Below are positions 50,285 to 55,849 of a stretch of 64,000 bases of DNA, piece by piece; position 1 is the stretch's first letter, and the number at the start of each line of letters is the position of its first letter. Under the pieces are notes generated by a model that had not been told where the DNA came from, made no database searches, and worked only from the letters and a program-made list of their open reading frames with translations. The stretch spans positions 23,760,013-23,824,012 of the forward strand of contig NC_087071.1 of assembly GCF_963678635.1 (NCBI RefSeq). The letters run 5' to 3'. This DNA comes from Symsagittifera roscoffensis (lineage: Eukaryota > Xenacoelomorpha > Acoela > Convolutidae). The position numbers were made by a program, and so were the translations under genes.

Positions 50285-50919
50285 ATTTCTGTCTCAAGTT
50301 TTTCAGTGAGGGGTGGTACATTTTGTCCCTTTTTTGCTAATTTGTTTGCAAAATTCTTTATTGAGTGATTGATGGATTTCAAAAATTATTGCAACCATTA
50401 AGTCGTCAATTTACAATTTGTCAAAAAATACAAGATCAAATTGTTTTCTCAAATTGTTTTTTTTTAAAGGAAAAAAAGACCCATTATGCTTGAAATTACT
50501 TGAAATTCGACTTGAAAAAGACTTGAACATTGAGAAAATTTTAAGAGAAAAGCCACTTCCTAATAAGAATCAGAAGCTGAGTGTTCTCAGAAAAAGGGCG
50601 CATAAAATATTTTTTAAGTAACTGTAACCTATAGCCAATATAGATTTTTGAAACAAAAAATCAAACTGTTGAACAAATGTTTGTTGCTATCAAATGCTTG
50701 CATTTTGCAGCACTGTATGTTGCAATTGAGCTGCTGGCCCACACCAACTCAGCCACTAACTTCATCATCCTCGGTTTCACTCACAGGGGTATGGGGCGAG
50801 CATTCAGCAGGGTACTCTGCTTCTGGAAGTGGGGAGGGGGATCAGCGAGGGGGGCAGATATGTCGTCTACAGCGACTGCAAACAAAAACCATTCTGCTTC
50901 GAGATCTGCCAAACAATGA
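30142..50919 (+). CDS. Rhodopsin-like (class A) GPCR, split gene with a Polinton in its intron
   Basis: A seven-helix receptor at the plasma membrane, assembled from four visible exons: 30142-30186 (15 codons from ATG, with an Asn-Val-Thr glycosylation site, GTAAGT donor), 30667-30784, 31103-31344 (cut by the gap) and 50711-50919. Junction phases agree for the first three (0, then 1). The joined sequence gives TM1 with GNLMVI, TM2 with FVANLALFDLG (the conserved Asn, Leu-Ala and Asp), the extracellular Cys before TM3 (HRVICEL) and TM3 ending INRF. TM4-TM6 are missing and may lie in the 200-N gap. The last exon gives TM7 with TNSATNFIIL, a variant of NPxxY, and a short Ser-rich tail, TGA, then AATAAA at 50937 and 50955. 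NRF instead of DRY recalls melatonin-type receptors, NFIIL recalls peptide receptors; the ligand is unknown. Linking the last exon to the first three is an inference. Confidence 0.65.
30667..30784 (+). CDS. GPCR exon 2 (N-terminus to TM1)
   Basis: Acceptor TTTATTTCAG, donor GTGAGA at 30785, 118 nt, phase 1 at the end. Encodes the acidic extracellular segment and most of TM1, ending in the GN of the family signature. Confidence 0.8.
31103..31344 (+). CDS. GPCR exon 3 (TM1 end to TM3), truncated by the gap
   Basis: Acceptor TTATTTTCTCAG. GC-rich relative to the flanks. Encodes the end of TM1, TM2 and TM3 up to the INRF box, then runs into unsequenced bases. The first codon completes the split codon of exon 2. 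Confidence 0.85.
31345..31544. other. Assembly gap of exactly 200 N
   Basis: The round length suggests a placeholder, so the true distance and even the join may be unknown. It removes the GPCR sequence after TM3 and perhaps the left terminus of the Polinton. Confidence 0.95.
31811..36959 (-). CDS. PolB: Polinton protein-primed family B DNA polymerase with N-terminal zinc fingers; three exons, one in-frame TGA
   Basis: Replicates the element. Exons 36959-36582, 36492-33219 and 32544-31811 join in phase (phases 0 and 1) to 4386 nt, 1461 residues if the internal TGA is ignored. In order: three C2H2 fingers (about residues 3-90); the Polinton N-terminal region; exonuclease motif I YFDFES (about 460); an endonuclease-VII-like Cys/His insertion with DHCH and CNL (about 570); ExoII HNIQNYD (about 605); YLKCD (about 770); motif A DANNLY (about 873); motif B NNCAYGK (about 1047); motif C YSDTDS (about 1140); and a C-terminal exon with DDKRYILDDG, typical of this family, then an acidic tail. 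The lesion is a TGA at 34512-34510, and the frame re-opens directly after it, so it looks like a point change. AATAAA lies downstream on the minus strand near 31770. The gene diverges from the capsid block. Confidence 0.85.
32545..33218 (-). other. 674-bp low-complexity intron in PolB
   Basis: Minus-strand donor GTAAAT at 33218, acceptor ATTTTTAG ending at 32545. Removing it restores the conserved polymerase C-terminus in phase 1. The interior consists of alternating A and T homopolymers with repeated CGCCCACAAAAA and TTTTCGCC words (32810-33130), unlike the rest of the element. Confidence 0.6.
36493..36581 (-). other. 89-bp intron in PolB
   Basis: Minus-strand GTGAGT at one end and CCTTTTGCAG at the other. 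Removing it joins the zinc-finger frame to the polymerase frame without a shift; the intron contains a TAG in the polymerase frame at about 36512, so splicing would be needed for the fusion. Confidence 0.65.
36582..36959 (-). CDS. PolB: PolB exon 1: three C2H2 zinc fingers
   Basis: ATG at 36959. Three fingers follow: FKCNFCPLKY with an Arg-His-x4 tail, YRCKECSF with QKHILHTH, and VCDYCHLGF with SAHLLATH. Donor GTGAGT at 36581, phase 0. If unspliced, the frame runs on to a stop at 36543. Confidence 0.65.
36960..38600. other. Polinton intergenic region, no gene seen
   Basis: 1.6 kb between the PolB start and the end of the minus-strand accessory gene. AT-rich, increasingly so after 37.8 kb, with long T runs. 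Only trivial ORFs. The part next to 36960 probably holds the PolB promoter; no element can be named. Confidence 0.5.
38601..39236 (-). CDS. Polinton accessory protein of unknown function with nuclear localisation signal
   Basis: An open frame of 211 residues from ATG at 39236. I do not recognise the family. The N-terminal half is globular-looking (MPCYIIAGYSNHERTIFY, then FVAIINEEKSF). The middle is charged. The C-terminal third is Pro/Ser-rich and ends with APKKKRKL, a classical basic nuclear localisation signal of the SV40 type, shortly before the stop. A nuclear regulatory role would fit, but that is inference. Its start region lies inside a 154-bp tandem duplication. A longer opening upstream (to 39266) lacks an ATG. 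Transcribed divergently from the plus-strand block. Confidence 0.7.
   Translation of the reverse strand: MPCYIIAGYSNHERTIFYETVHGNFVAIINEEKSFNSDEWTCTHHVMIPKIFLHFFSKLSLKKSKKDEELNIKYLSYLTNSGKYTDPDELLALQVDISTLSKPVKKKLYKYDCDVTPMCENQLEYFEEIEFFDRLWGMEQIESPSVVTPKADPSPVVSPWLDEPGCSTPKRTPVATVSNHMENLTPSLCLAPKKKRKLTTLEKAQEYLDLI
39131..39438. repeat. 154-bp tandem duplication over the start of the accessory gene
   Basis: Copies at 39131-39284 and 39285-39438 differ at one visible position (AAATGTAACG versus AAACGTAACG). Each copy contains the minus-strand start codon and about 35 codons. In transcription order the outer copy comes first, and its frame runs across the junction into non-homologous codons. 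Confidence 0.9.
39439..39861. promoter_or_regulatory. Divergent intergenic region of the Polinton
   Basis: About 420 bp between the minus-strand accessory gene and the first plus-strand ORF, so both promoters probably lie here. A TATATAAATTA stretch at 39746-39756, about 110 bp before the plus-strand ATG, could serve as TATA box. Nothing else is distinctive. Confidence 0.35.
39862..40233 (+). CDS. Small Polinton protein, PC4-like single-stranded-DNA-binding fold (tentative)
   Basis: 123 residues from ATG at 39862. After a charged N-terminus, the order CYFDISENSKRLVRATLKIY, then a strand with YVFLKVFKK, then RLSLSSEEFSKLL resembles the strand-strand-strand-helix pattern of transcriptional coactivator p15/PC4 (a phenylalanine-led strand, a conserved Ser-Leu-Ser before the helix). 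The C-terminal tail is basic and Ser-rich. PC4 proteins bind single-stranded DNA, which would suit replication or late transcription. This is pattern similarity seen by eye and could be wrong. First gene of the plus-strand block, 14 bp before the next. Confidence 0.5.
   Translation: MNKTKKSTTENADKDFGDCYFDISENSKRLVRATLKIYDQTGTYVFLKVFKKATEGAEFECVQRLSLSSEEFSKLLKSGKSIRAQTSEISDPVENKDKPQSNCKRARKSQLSSNTNDFKHDSN
40248..41024 (+). CDS. Unidentified 258-residue Polinton protein
   Basis: Intact frame with ATG at 40248 following ACAAA. No family recognised. The N-terminal 110 residues look globular, with KKIHYHILIQVDSEEQLNQF near residues 63-80 and a few cysteines around 84-92. The middle is Ser/Thr/Asn-rich and probably disordered; the C-terminal 50 residues are predicted helical with alternating hydrophobics. 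The HYHILI word is faintly like the His-x-His motif of rolling-circle initiators, but no second motif supports that. Position between the PC4-like ORF and a small broken ORF suggests an early or accessory function. Confidence 0.65.
   Translation: MAEAMFEVVLPDYFKKFQPNSKFVITEKIPNLSTFKNYAFGSHFKSEYCPFSVENEKKIHYHILIQVDSEEQLNQFFPSQKCFSVPCIFTCFKDLVSPAKDVKGNGELFDKLKLALTYSAQPVAANLDLLDFTAIKKSLPNLLLSATSSNKQTSRNQNVCKIFPAVGGQKRIDNTVTPAAASTSNKSVRILTSVSKKHTESRHVQTDEINTETLKRFESLINAAFCKIMDILTSGYGKLDVDTDVLFVKFIVEEKVKF
41072..41479 (+). pseudogene. Small Polinton ORF interrupted by one in-frame TAA
   Basis: ATG at 41072 opens 136 codons to the stop at 41477, with a single TAA at 41228-41230 in the same frame. 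Sequence on both sides looks coding: before it a helical, Phe/Leu-rich part, after it GGLIGIDNSSLDKN, IHAILHDAAGY and GPGYTYVLPCPIKNCYLG. Family unknown to me, but the compact Gly-Pro-Gly and Cys-containing part looks folded. The break is a nonsense change without a frameshift. No intron signals flank it. Confidence 0.55.
41489..42030 (+). pseudogene. DIQGF exonuclease-like Polinton protein, broken by a frame change
   Basis: The first frame (ATG 41489) carries LFFNHLIILDIQGFKCGKKP. The word hydrophobic-hydrophobic-Asp-Ile-Gln-Gly-Phe starts a family of RNase-H-fold (DEDD-exonuclease-like) proteins that I associate with invertebrate Polintons. The second frame (from 41563) continues with FLPPVQFNNLSKEEKK, GLRWDEG, FFAKGTQKSVLLAEYL and a C-terminal Cys/His region (GCPKIEQLL, ICKRHSHLL), the later conserved blocks. 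So one gene is split, the change lying at about 41560-41600, probably with loss of some codons. Its stop overlaps the next ATG by 8 nt. The family assignment is from memory and moderate. Confidence 0.5.
42023..42310 (+). CDS. Unidentified small Polinton ORF
   Basis: 95 codons from ATG at 42023, overlapping the preceding frame by 8 nt and the following ORF by about 100 nt. Contains IKVTLTRTGILDCRGKPLL and IEIDNLRKFFPVLDYFHLYNV, which look like a small folded domain; the tail is low complexity. No family recognised. Because overlap with the next frame is long, one of the two tails may not be translated. Confidence 0.4.
   Translation: MTNQSPENNLTPRIKVTLTRTGILDCRGKPLLQKLEQITLNDIEIDNLRKFFPVLDYFHLYNVQTPGISPVNSVVQSQPGRAATSAGREKTNPFA
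42207..42506 (+). CDS. Small Polinton ORF, first of a paralogous pair
   Basis: 99 codons from ATG at 42207 (an opening to 42186 lacks an ATG). The second half (LPAELKELVKTDNVEEI, then FVVKFKSN and KYEFFFIERG) aligns with the second half of the ORF ending at 42902: both share LPxEL, NVExI, a hydrophobic-Lys-hydrophobic-Lys-x-Asn strand and a charged loop. Function unknown; a small nucleic-acid-binding or scaffolding domain would be a guess. The first half overlaps the previous ORF. Confidence 0.5.
   Translation: MSRLQEFRQSIQLFNLNLEGLQPQLGERRQTHLHDQQLPAELKELVKTDNVEEIHLVQATIRVAAQFVVKFKSNCIHDKFTKYEFFFIERGVDLPVEQK
42605..42902 (+). pseudogene. Small Polinton ORF, second of the pair, with uncertain start
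   Basis: The conserved frame is open from 42618 to the TGA at 42900 and reads LPKELLDEISTGNVEKIVRI, then RYIIKYKPNG and a charged end. It has no ATG of its own. An ATG at 42605 lies in another frame that would have to change frame in the A8 run at 42632-42639. The last 11 bases overlap the next gene's start. Either the start has been lost or the homopolymer length is wrong. Paralogue of the ORF at 42207-42506. Confidence 0.45.
42892..43182 (+). CDS. Conserved Polinton membrane protein (two helices, LPNP tail)
   Basis: 96 residues from ATG at 42892. An acidic N-terminus of about 40 residues precedes a first membrane helix (VVFFTQVCFFFILLSLSI, about 46-64) and a second hydrophobic stretch (IWLSILSSTVGYMLPNPKL, about 79-96). 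The C-terminal pattern Trp-Leu-x-x-Leu-Ser-Ser-x-x-Gly-Tyr-x-Leu-Pro-Asn-Pro is one I recognise from small membrane proteins placed next to the ATPase in Polintons. Role unknown; a virion or packaging-site membrane protein is plausible. Stops 2 bp before the ATPase start. Confidence 0.7.
   Translation: MEIEETTTVENNDCDFVDIGGAEQSLSHENRSWKFCNSVSRPSAEVVFFTQVCFFFILLSLSISKLSSYNLSCDETAIWLSILSSTVGYMLPNPKL
43185..43877 (+). CDS. FtsK/HerA-type DNA-packaging ATPase
   Basis: Pumps the genome into capsids using ATP. 230 residues from ATG at 43185 (an upstream opening to 43125 lies inside the previous gene). Walker A GPSGSGKT at about residues 18-25, Walker B hydrophobic stretch IVFDD at about 83-87, then GRHKN and the conserved NTTHLILFKSPRD sensor region at about 132-144, followed by LGRQL. 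Length is usual for the A32-like ATPases of Polintons. All motif residues are present and the frame is intact. The last codons overlap the next ATG (ATGCTCAATAG), the compact style of the whole block. Confidence 0.9.
   Translation: MNKIISTKDRLFMSVSGPSGSGKTDLIFQMFLKGTFYPSYNKIFYFYLHDQPKYRSFVSHNKFDIEFIKLSSFEIVNNLRDCMIVFDDTCEEIFNEKDFVKLATAGRHKNVQVIYVKHNLFQQSKQSRTIDLNTTHLILFKSPRDIQQIDYLGRQLNNAKFLRHAYQLATKEDFGHLLIDLDPKTSECLRYSSNIVPPSPTIFYLPSSKAVITSLENERERIMYIEANAQ
43867..44124 (+). CDS. Small conserved Polinton protein
   Basis: 85 residues from ATG at 43867, overlapping the ATPase stop by 11 nt. Contains FIRFLCDCFVNVFLGHVP and, after a variable loop, a basic stretch IREKRKVLVNN, the layout of a short protein commonly found next to the ATPase in Polintons (a Cys-containing helix, a conserved Gly-x-x-Pro, then a Lys/Arg-rich segment). 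Function not known. The C-terminus ends shortly after SCYIYL. Confidence 0.6.
   Translation: MLNSSHCRSILTGADSNFIRFLCDCFVNVFLGHVPANKSFIESKKIPFGKIVDPKFSIREKRKVLVNNISLVKSIGESCYIYLKN
44135..45079 (+). CDS. Unidentified 314-residue Polinton protein, largely disordered
   Basis: ATG at 44135, 10 bp after the previous stop. The opening MYAEELILIPRKTY resembles the start of a conserved Polinton protein that precedes integrase. Then a Pro/Ser-rich linker, an acidic Asp/Glu run, a helical middle (VMESIQELLEANKLERANIV), a small domain with LDVDGYVLIQGKPT, and a long Ser/Thr/Lys tail ending in an Asp run from GACGAC repeats. Function unknown. The last 86 nt overlap the integrase frame. Confidence 0.6.
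   Translation: MYAEELILIPRKTYAPDETTAPQSQILHNPLINDKSSQLNYIQRFRERNISRDSPPPLNPTSPIPLTPNNVVPNLRKRNLSALTNFSDDGDDEEEKNFESYNSLQQTSSKRTEKNDEKSNGKTTEVFRKVMESIQELLEANKLERANIVLKQLFKVESLTLDVDGYVLIQGKPTLAKIESFLYDTQQNTKKLEGVFYPQTLKELNLDPSLVSNTYAEQILRSLKSEAAKPSTSSSFVSDDNPTTEYSKRSKPSSSKTRSTTLKPKTKQSDKRKTQKKEFFPTTNDDDDDDDKNYESSKESFATTSTKEWKSYYQ
44994..46011 (+). CDS. Polinton retrovirus-like integrase, one frame break
   Basis: Inserts element DNA into the genome. The N-terminal part (ATG 44994, or in-frame ATGs at 45003 and 45015) carries LKLLYTKGPAAFGSVKNL, the usual start of Polinton integrases. The core, open from 45148 in the +1 frame, has the rve triad: Asp in WSLDLAYV (45286), Asp in VWVDKGTEF (45466), Glu in AFAERNIRS (45565), the last two 33 residues apart, near the usual 35. 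The C-terminus has an SH3/chromo-like segment (FNVGDYVRIAK, GYKQIFTDEVFEI). The two frames meet at an A7 run at 45177-45183, a one-base length difference. It overlaps the preceding gene by 86 nt and the minor capsid gene by 11 nt. Confidence 0.85.
46001..46870 (+). CDS. Penton-like minor capsid protein
   Basis: 289 residues from ATG at 46001, inside the integrase end (11-nt overlap). The N-terminus FTVHLISTASMDYFPDKTLA, followed by DWRVALSEIIFP at about residues 42-53, is the signature of Polinton penton-like proteins, which form a single jelly-roll and occupy capsid vertices. The end, GTGKVVLTLKFKRFD, matches the usual final strand. Frame intact. An opening 27 bp upstream (45974) lies in the integrase tail and is not the likely start. 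Confidence 0.85.
   Translation: MGSDEFTVHLISTASMDYFPDKTLASFRNFCKEEIALDGDWRVALSEIIFPTKLNNVTDEEFTYFRASEVVASKSKAGNRNTISRPYYGEKVFIKSGEYTFIEQLINEIKTKLKDKIHFDASPQEITNSMSIWMNANEGISFPSPQIPSLLGYNAKLDENGEYHIGYKMIPSFDASYEGNELYESNFPYDLSSGTSLIFVYIDIIQYQTVGDAKAPLLRVIDSNRRIKNGSACSIEPNHRKNFTNLDYKKLFTSSVQSISVQLRTETGRLVPFAGTGKVVLTLKFKRFD
46877..47285 (+). pseudogene. pVI/pX-like minor virion protein, several breaks
   Basis: Three frames are needed to follow one small protein. The ATG frame at 46877 starts MEQYYE; a second frame (about 46894-47027) carries GSGFGALAAGIGRVAIPFAR, the Gly-rich and basic amphipathic part typical of Polinton/adintovirus pVI or pX-like proteins; a third frame (to 47192) carries RELLMSAAPELIDVAMKKK and an Arg-rich stretch. 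The frame changes lie near 46892 and at an A8 run at 47020-47027. A TGA at 47190-47192 is followed in the same frame by 30 Arg/Lys-rich codons ending at 47285, 3 bp before the major capsid ATG. Such proteins line the capsid interior. I describe the breaks only. Confidence 0.6.
47289..48596 (+). CDS. Major capsid protein, double jelly-roll (hexon-like)
   Basis: 435 residues from ATG at 47289, intact. The opening LDLFEKQPLLITFENAF, followed by GPMLEFEITGDRNNFVDLQK at about residues 43-62 and YLEIRCKV, is the conserved N-terminal part of Polinton major capsid proteins. Later blocks include SLYSLFSDCTLSANGLKI, the insertion SWQQEDIFAREPVRQIIIAL starting the second jelly-roll, and the C-terminal LEIFVWGIR. 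It should trimerise into capsomers of an icosahedral shell. The length is usual for the family. The protease starts 3 bp after its stop. The best-preserved gene of the element. Confidence 0.9.
   Translation: MIANLLPNQATHSSLDLFEKQPLLITFENAFDQKIGPVYSPNGPMLEFEITGDRNNFVDLQKIYLEIRCKVTQSNGADLRYDNTDPTVSDSPFLVNNSLYSLFSDCTLSANGLKISNANSNFAHKSFIGTEFSNSKGAKDSWLKCQGYRFENNPAAKDAADFTSQRELVRESREIWFYGPAGVDFFTCDKHLLSGGTLRLSYRRSHEDFLIISEDAAKHYKLQILEANLYVRKMTVTDHVLSAIESTLLKTPANYPYQEEITKTFLATAGQRSWQQEDIFAREPVRQIIIALNTNNAFLGTNRTNPFHYQKFGLEQVTLRRNGLPIASTPISTQDHKRLFFNTLSALGLLHCGLGITLDNYQQHFIMCFDLTSTQQAAHDFLHPELTNCSVSLDLQFSNALTANLEIFVWGIRSSNVFITSDRKVTKNVLPISTV
48599..49045 (+). CDS. Adenain-like (Ulp1-fold, C5) maturation cysteine protease
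   Basis: 148 residues from ATG at 48599 (an opening to 48515 overlaps the capsid gene and is not used). Catalytic His in GTHWIVI (about residue 54), Asp in FADPLGLP (about 69), then QDSNSTMCGSFCIYIAH with the active-site Cys (about 107) in the Met-Cys-Gly-x-Phe-Cys context typical of adenovirus-type and Polinton proteases. It processes capsid precursors during virion maturation. Slightly short relative to many homologues but all catalytic positions are present. Last gene of the plus-strand block. Confidence 0.9.
   Translation: MDEIQLQDLIQNCKHLKYKFFGVFAAENFPPHIPNNIFMIVNTSKSDSPGTHWIVICNRRNILYFADPLGLPLWQYTNLYKRLNENFHQVTELMTNFPMQDSNSTMCGSFCIYIAHSIFDKNFNGDASDFVYITDHVLKRFLTHMLTH
49990..50158. repeat. 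Minisatellite of TACATGGTGACCATTAGGTA words
   Basis: Four to five degenerate copies of a unit containing TATACATGGTGACAATTAGG, with the last part (ATTTATACCTAATGGTCATC) in inverted orientation, so the array can also fold back on itself. Confidence 0.75.
50224..50282. repeat. (AT)n microsatellite
   Basis: About 29 perfect AT dinucleotides. Confidence 0.95.
50711..50919 (+). CDS. GPCR last exon (TM7 and C-tail)
   Basis: Acceptor CATTTTGCAG, phase 1. Reads LYVAIELLAHTNSATNFIIL, a TM7 with Asn-Ser-x-x-Asn and a Phe in place of the usual Pro, then RGMGRAFSRVLCF (helix 8-like with a palmitoylation-type Cys) and a Ser/Lys-rich tail to TGA at 50917. Two AATAAA signals follow. Assigned to the gene at 30.1 kb by strand, order and GC content. 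Confidence 0.6.
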
Positions 50920-50960
50920 TTCAAAACTTGGGCTCAAATAAATCCGATTAAAGCAATAAA

Positions 50961-51393
50961 CAAACTTTTCTCGCTCTAAGGAAATTGACCGCAAAAAAGC
51001 GCAAAAAATTTTTTAATGAGAAATTGATAGTATCTGTTGCTAGTAAACAGTTTGTTACGTTTGCTCTCAATCATTTCTCGGGTTATTTGACAGCTAAATG
51101 TTTTTTGTAAACTTAAGACTAATGTTGACCATGCTTAAGTTAACTTGCGGTGGTTACTGATACCCAAAAACCGGGTCGTTTCTGTTACACGGCCCAAAAT
51201 TATCAAATTGTTAATTGAGTTTTCGTTTTGAATAAAACTCATTATTTTCTTTCGCTGGAATTAAATTCAACCAATCAAATTAGAGCATTATGTTCCAGTT
51301 TTCAAAATAAAAGAAAGATCAATTTTGGGCCTTAATACAGAGTAATTCCCCAAAATCAGAAGTAGATTTGCAAGCTAATACCATATACCCAAG
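50961..51393. other. Non-coding, no gene seen
   Basis: AT-rich 3' flank of the GPCR gene with no feature. Confidence 0.5.
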
Positions 51394-51937
51394 CACCAGC
51401 GGATCTAGGGGGGAGGGGGCGGACGCCTCCTCCTCAGGAATTCGACCCCCTGCTGACCCAAAGGGTTCCCTTTTGTACTATTCTGAGATATCTATTTTTG
51501 GCGACGGATCCTAAAACTTTTCTAAAGGCTCCTTTGGCGCCAATATATACAAATTTTGAGGGGGGAGCGCGTCGAAAAAACAGCGACGATTTTCCAAAAA
51601 GTGTCTAAAAACGCTTTTTTTGGCCGTTTTTTTTCAAAATTTTAAATTTTGGGCAAATTAAGGACTTTTCAGTGCTTTGGGAAAGCTCGGAAATCAATTT
51701 GGTCGACCTAACAAAAAGTCGACAAATTTTTCGAAAATTTCAAAATTTTGGCTCTGTTGACCTGTTTTTTGAAACATTTGCTTGCGGTGCAAACTGTTTT
51801 GTCAAAATGGGGGTGTTATAATGTTCTGGGATTGCTAGGAAAATCAATTGGTTGACCTAAAAAAAGGTCGACAAAATTTTTGAACAATTTTGAAATCCCC
51901 CCCCCCCCACCTCGAGAAAATCCTAGATCCGCCCCTG
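51394..51937. mobile_element. hAT-like MITE with 8-bp target duplication
   Basis: 544 bp. Left end CACCAGCGGATCTAGG, right end (read inward) CAGGGGCGGATCTAGG, the typical terminal sequence of animal hAT-type elements. Flanked by TACCCAAG (51386-51393) and TACTCAAG (51938-51945), an 8-bp duplication with one mismatch. Poly-G and poly-C stretches lie just inside the ends. No transposase. Confidence 0.8.
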
Positions 51938-52097
51938 TACTCAAGCATGACTGAAGATGATAGCAAAATACACTTTCCAATCCTGAGTTCTTGCTGAGTT
52001 AACAAAGTCCCACCTAGGTCCACGGAGAAGTTCGAATCATCTGTGTCACTATTTGCAACGAAGATGACATATAGAAAACAAGACTCCTCGTATCAGC

Positions 52098-52365
52098 ACG
52101 GGTTGGCCACAATTGCTAATCATACAGTTTCCATAAATGGAAAAGTGCTAATCATACACTTTCCATACAATAACATGAGTACAGAAAATTGCATGAATGT
52201 ACGACAGGTCTATGATTACTATTGTTCTTTAATGGAAATTGTATGATTATCATGTTTTCATATATGGAAATTGTATGACTAGCAATTTTCCATAGTGTAT
52301 GCAATAGTGACTGAGTGTATGCAATTGTATGACTAGAAATTTTGGTCTATAGAGGTCATTAACTG
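52098..52365. mobile_element. Shorter relative of the CCCGGGTTGACC element
   Basis: Starts CACGGGTTGGCC and ends near AGAAATTTTGGTC, and inside carries the same ATCATACA-type words and TTTCATATATGGAAATTGTA seen in the element at 6978-7894. Its ends are more decayed. Confidence 0.6.
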
Positions 52366-53788
52366 GTCTCGAATAGTTTTTGGTGAATGAAATTTTGACG
52401 AAATCTGAGTTTTAAGCTGAATATTATGATTGATATGGAATTAATAAGACCCAATAATAAGCCTGCTCAGTTGAGTTTGGAGCGCTTATGTGATGCGGGA
52501 TGATTCGCCACGCGTGAACAATGCGCGTTAAATTTTCAGCCTCGAAGCATAACATCAATTTTCAAGCCAGGATAGTTTAGTGGTGACAAATATTTTTGAG
52601 AATTGGTCAAAATAAAAAAAAATTACCCCAAGCATACATTTTTTTTAACTTTCTTCGAAAGTAGGAACAAAAAATTCATGCCGGAGTTAGAAATGAACAA
52701 ATTTCGCCATAGAAAAACTTGGTAATATTTAGATATACCAGCAGATCACTTGCCATTTTTTCTTTGTAAATTTTTGGAAAAGTTGGGATGATGCGAATTT
52801 TATGTTTACCAGTCATATTACATCTGAAATTATTGGCGCGTATTGCCCGCGCAAGCACAACGCACCCACGCTCAGGCTGTTGTATAACAAAATTCTTCAA
52901 TTAAATTTATGAAATGAAACCTGTAGAACAAGGGTGCTACTGTGATATCAAAATGAAGAAATGAGAGTTCCGATTTCCCTTCAACCTCTCTTCAAACAGT
53001 TTTTGAAAAAATCAAAAGCAAAAAAAAAGAAAACAAATTCAAATTGTTGAAAACTTCAACCCACTCGCTGTCCCAAGTGCAAGTTCCTAGCGTCTAGTAA
53101 AGTCTTAATTACACCAAATACCTTGCCTCATTTCAATTTGAAACAATTTATGAGCAGATAAAACAGAAGCTTGCGTGAATAGCACGAAAATCCTGCGCTG
53201 ATTGTCACGAATTACACTAATTGGCAGTTTTAAATCCCCATAAATTTCAAAAAACGATCAACGGTACGTTTTTTTTTAAGTTTGAGCCCCAGAAATCACT
53301 GATTTTCAGATAAATTTTTGTTAAGACTTGGCTAATTAAAAATTGGTCTGGAAAATAAAAAACCCAGAGTACAATTAATCCTCAGAAAGTCCAAAAAATG
53401 AAGTTTGGGCTACCCATTGCAAATAGGGTTGTCTCTCATAGAGTTGTCTCTTTATTTCTAGCAAAAGCAGATATCTTCAATAATTGCCGGGCAAGTTTTA
53501 GCAAAAATTCAAAAAACGGTTTTTTGTCACTATTTTATTAAGTGAGTTATTTCAATTTGAGCTATGCCTTTGCTTGATTATAAAATTAACCCCACTCGAA
53601 TGGGAAATTGGCGTTTTTGTAAGCTTTTGTAGGTTTTCTTTTGGGTTCTCTTGTATCAACGTCTCATCTGGTCTCACTGAAATCAACAACTCATCTAGAA
53701 AAAAGCTTTCTTCTTTTAGTTTTCGTTTTTATTTTTTTTTCTCATGTTAGTCAGGTTATGTTTAATTTTTGCGAAGATGGCGTTTTTA
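52366..53788. other. Non-coding, no gene seen
   Basis: No supported gene. A minus-strand opening at 52676-52900 has some protein-like words but no start, acceptor or donor that I trust. Confidence 0.4.
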
Positions 53789-54175
53789 CTATGAGGCCAA
53801 ACTGTAAATGTTTGATTTGTAGGTTGATTCCGCAACTGATTAAAAACAAATTTTTTGCGAAACATCAACAAACAGCCAACTAACTGTATCTATCAAAAAT
53901 GTTCCTAAAGCAGCCGAGTTTGCGGAATCCTGTAGAAAACATCAAGAATCCAGAATATTTTCCGAAATCCATGAACAAATATGTATTCATTACATTATAC
54001 ATTAAAATTTTGGGAGTTCACAAAAATTTATTGAGTCCAGAACAATTTGCCACATTTGCTTGTTGCGGGTTCCTTTACACAATTAATATGATGTCAAAGC
54101 TTATGTTACAAGGTATTTGTGTGCGGAATTCAGAAAAAATTTGCTCTACAAGGCCAAACTGTCTATTGAATAAAA
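53789..54175 (+). mobile_element. Decayed copies of the GGCCAAACTGTGCA family
   Basis: TATGAGGCCAAACTGTAAATG at 53790 and CAAGGCCAAACTGTCTATTG at 54150 are two left ends in the same orientation; between them are GATTCCGC-type words. This is probably a fragment followed by a second truncated insertion. Confidence 0.5.
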
Positions 54176-55238
<1,063 letters not shown>

Positions 55239-55720
55239 AAAATTAACAACAACGAAAAAAGCGCCTCTGCTAGAGTTTGTTCTATTCATAAAAACAATAA
55301 CCCAAAAAAAAATGCAATGAAAGCATATTTTAGGTGATGGTTGACAATAACATTTCAGTTTTGTCAAACTTAAGTCCAACGACAATATTTAAAAAGTTTA
55401 TTCAACTCTTATTAGTTGCTTAAACCGAAAATCGATCGTTAATTTGATTCGAGAAATAACCTCAAATGTTTTGAATTTCATTGTTTGAACAACTTGATCT
55501 GAACAACATCTAACTTTGTAGGAAATGATGAATCATCTGACTGGCTTGCTCGTCGTATTAATTTTCCTGGTCTTTCTTTGACGAAAATACAAAATTTACT
55601 CAATCTATGAGCTACATTCAAACAAAGTTATAAAAGTACTAACAAAAATTTTCAGAAAAAGACTTTTCGAAAAAAATTAAAGATTAGATTTAAAGAGTTA
55701 GATTTTTTCAATAAAATTGT
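55239..55720. other. Non-coding, no gene seen
   Basis: AT-rich sequence without recognisable features. Confidence 0.5.
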
Positions 55721-55849
55721 CCAACAAGACTATAAACTCAGAGACCTATATCTACATGATACTGATTTCTGTTCAAACGTTTTTTGGTAAAAACTGGGTT
55801 GGGTTTTTTGACGACTATTTAGTATGTTTCATTTTAAGAAATCATGAAA

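Larger units (their letters stand above)
49046..50710. other. Right flank of the Polinton and GPCR intron, no gene seen
   Basis: 1.66 kb. A GC-richer patch at 49200-49330 has no supported ORF. No inverted match to the left side of the Polinton (31.55-31.8 kb) was seen. It includes a minisatellite and an (AT)n tract listed separately, and a run of about 13 C at 50162. Confidence 0.5.

Noticed and set aside
52676-52900. Minus-strand opening with protein-like words
   Set aside because: No recognisable family and no trustworthy splice sites or start.
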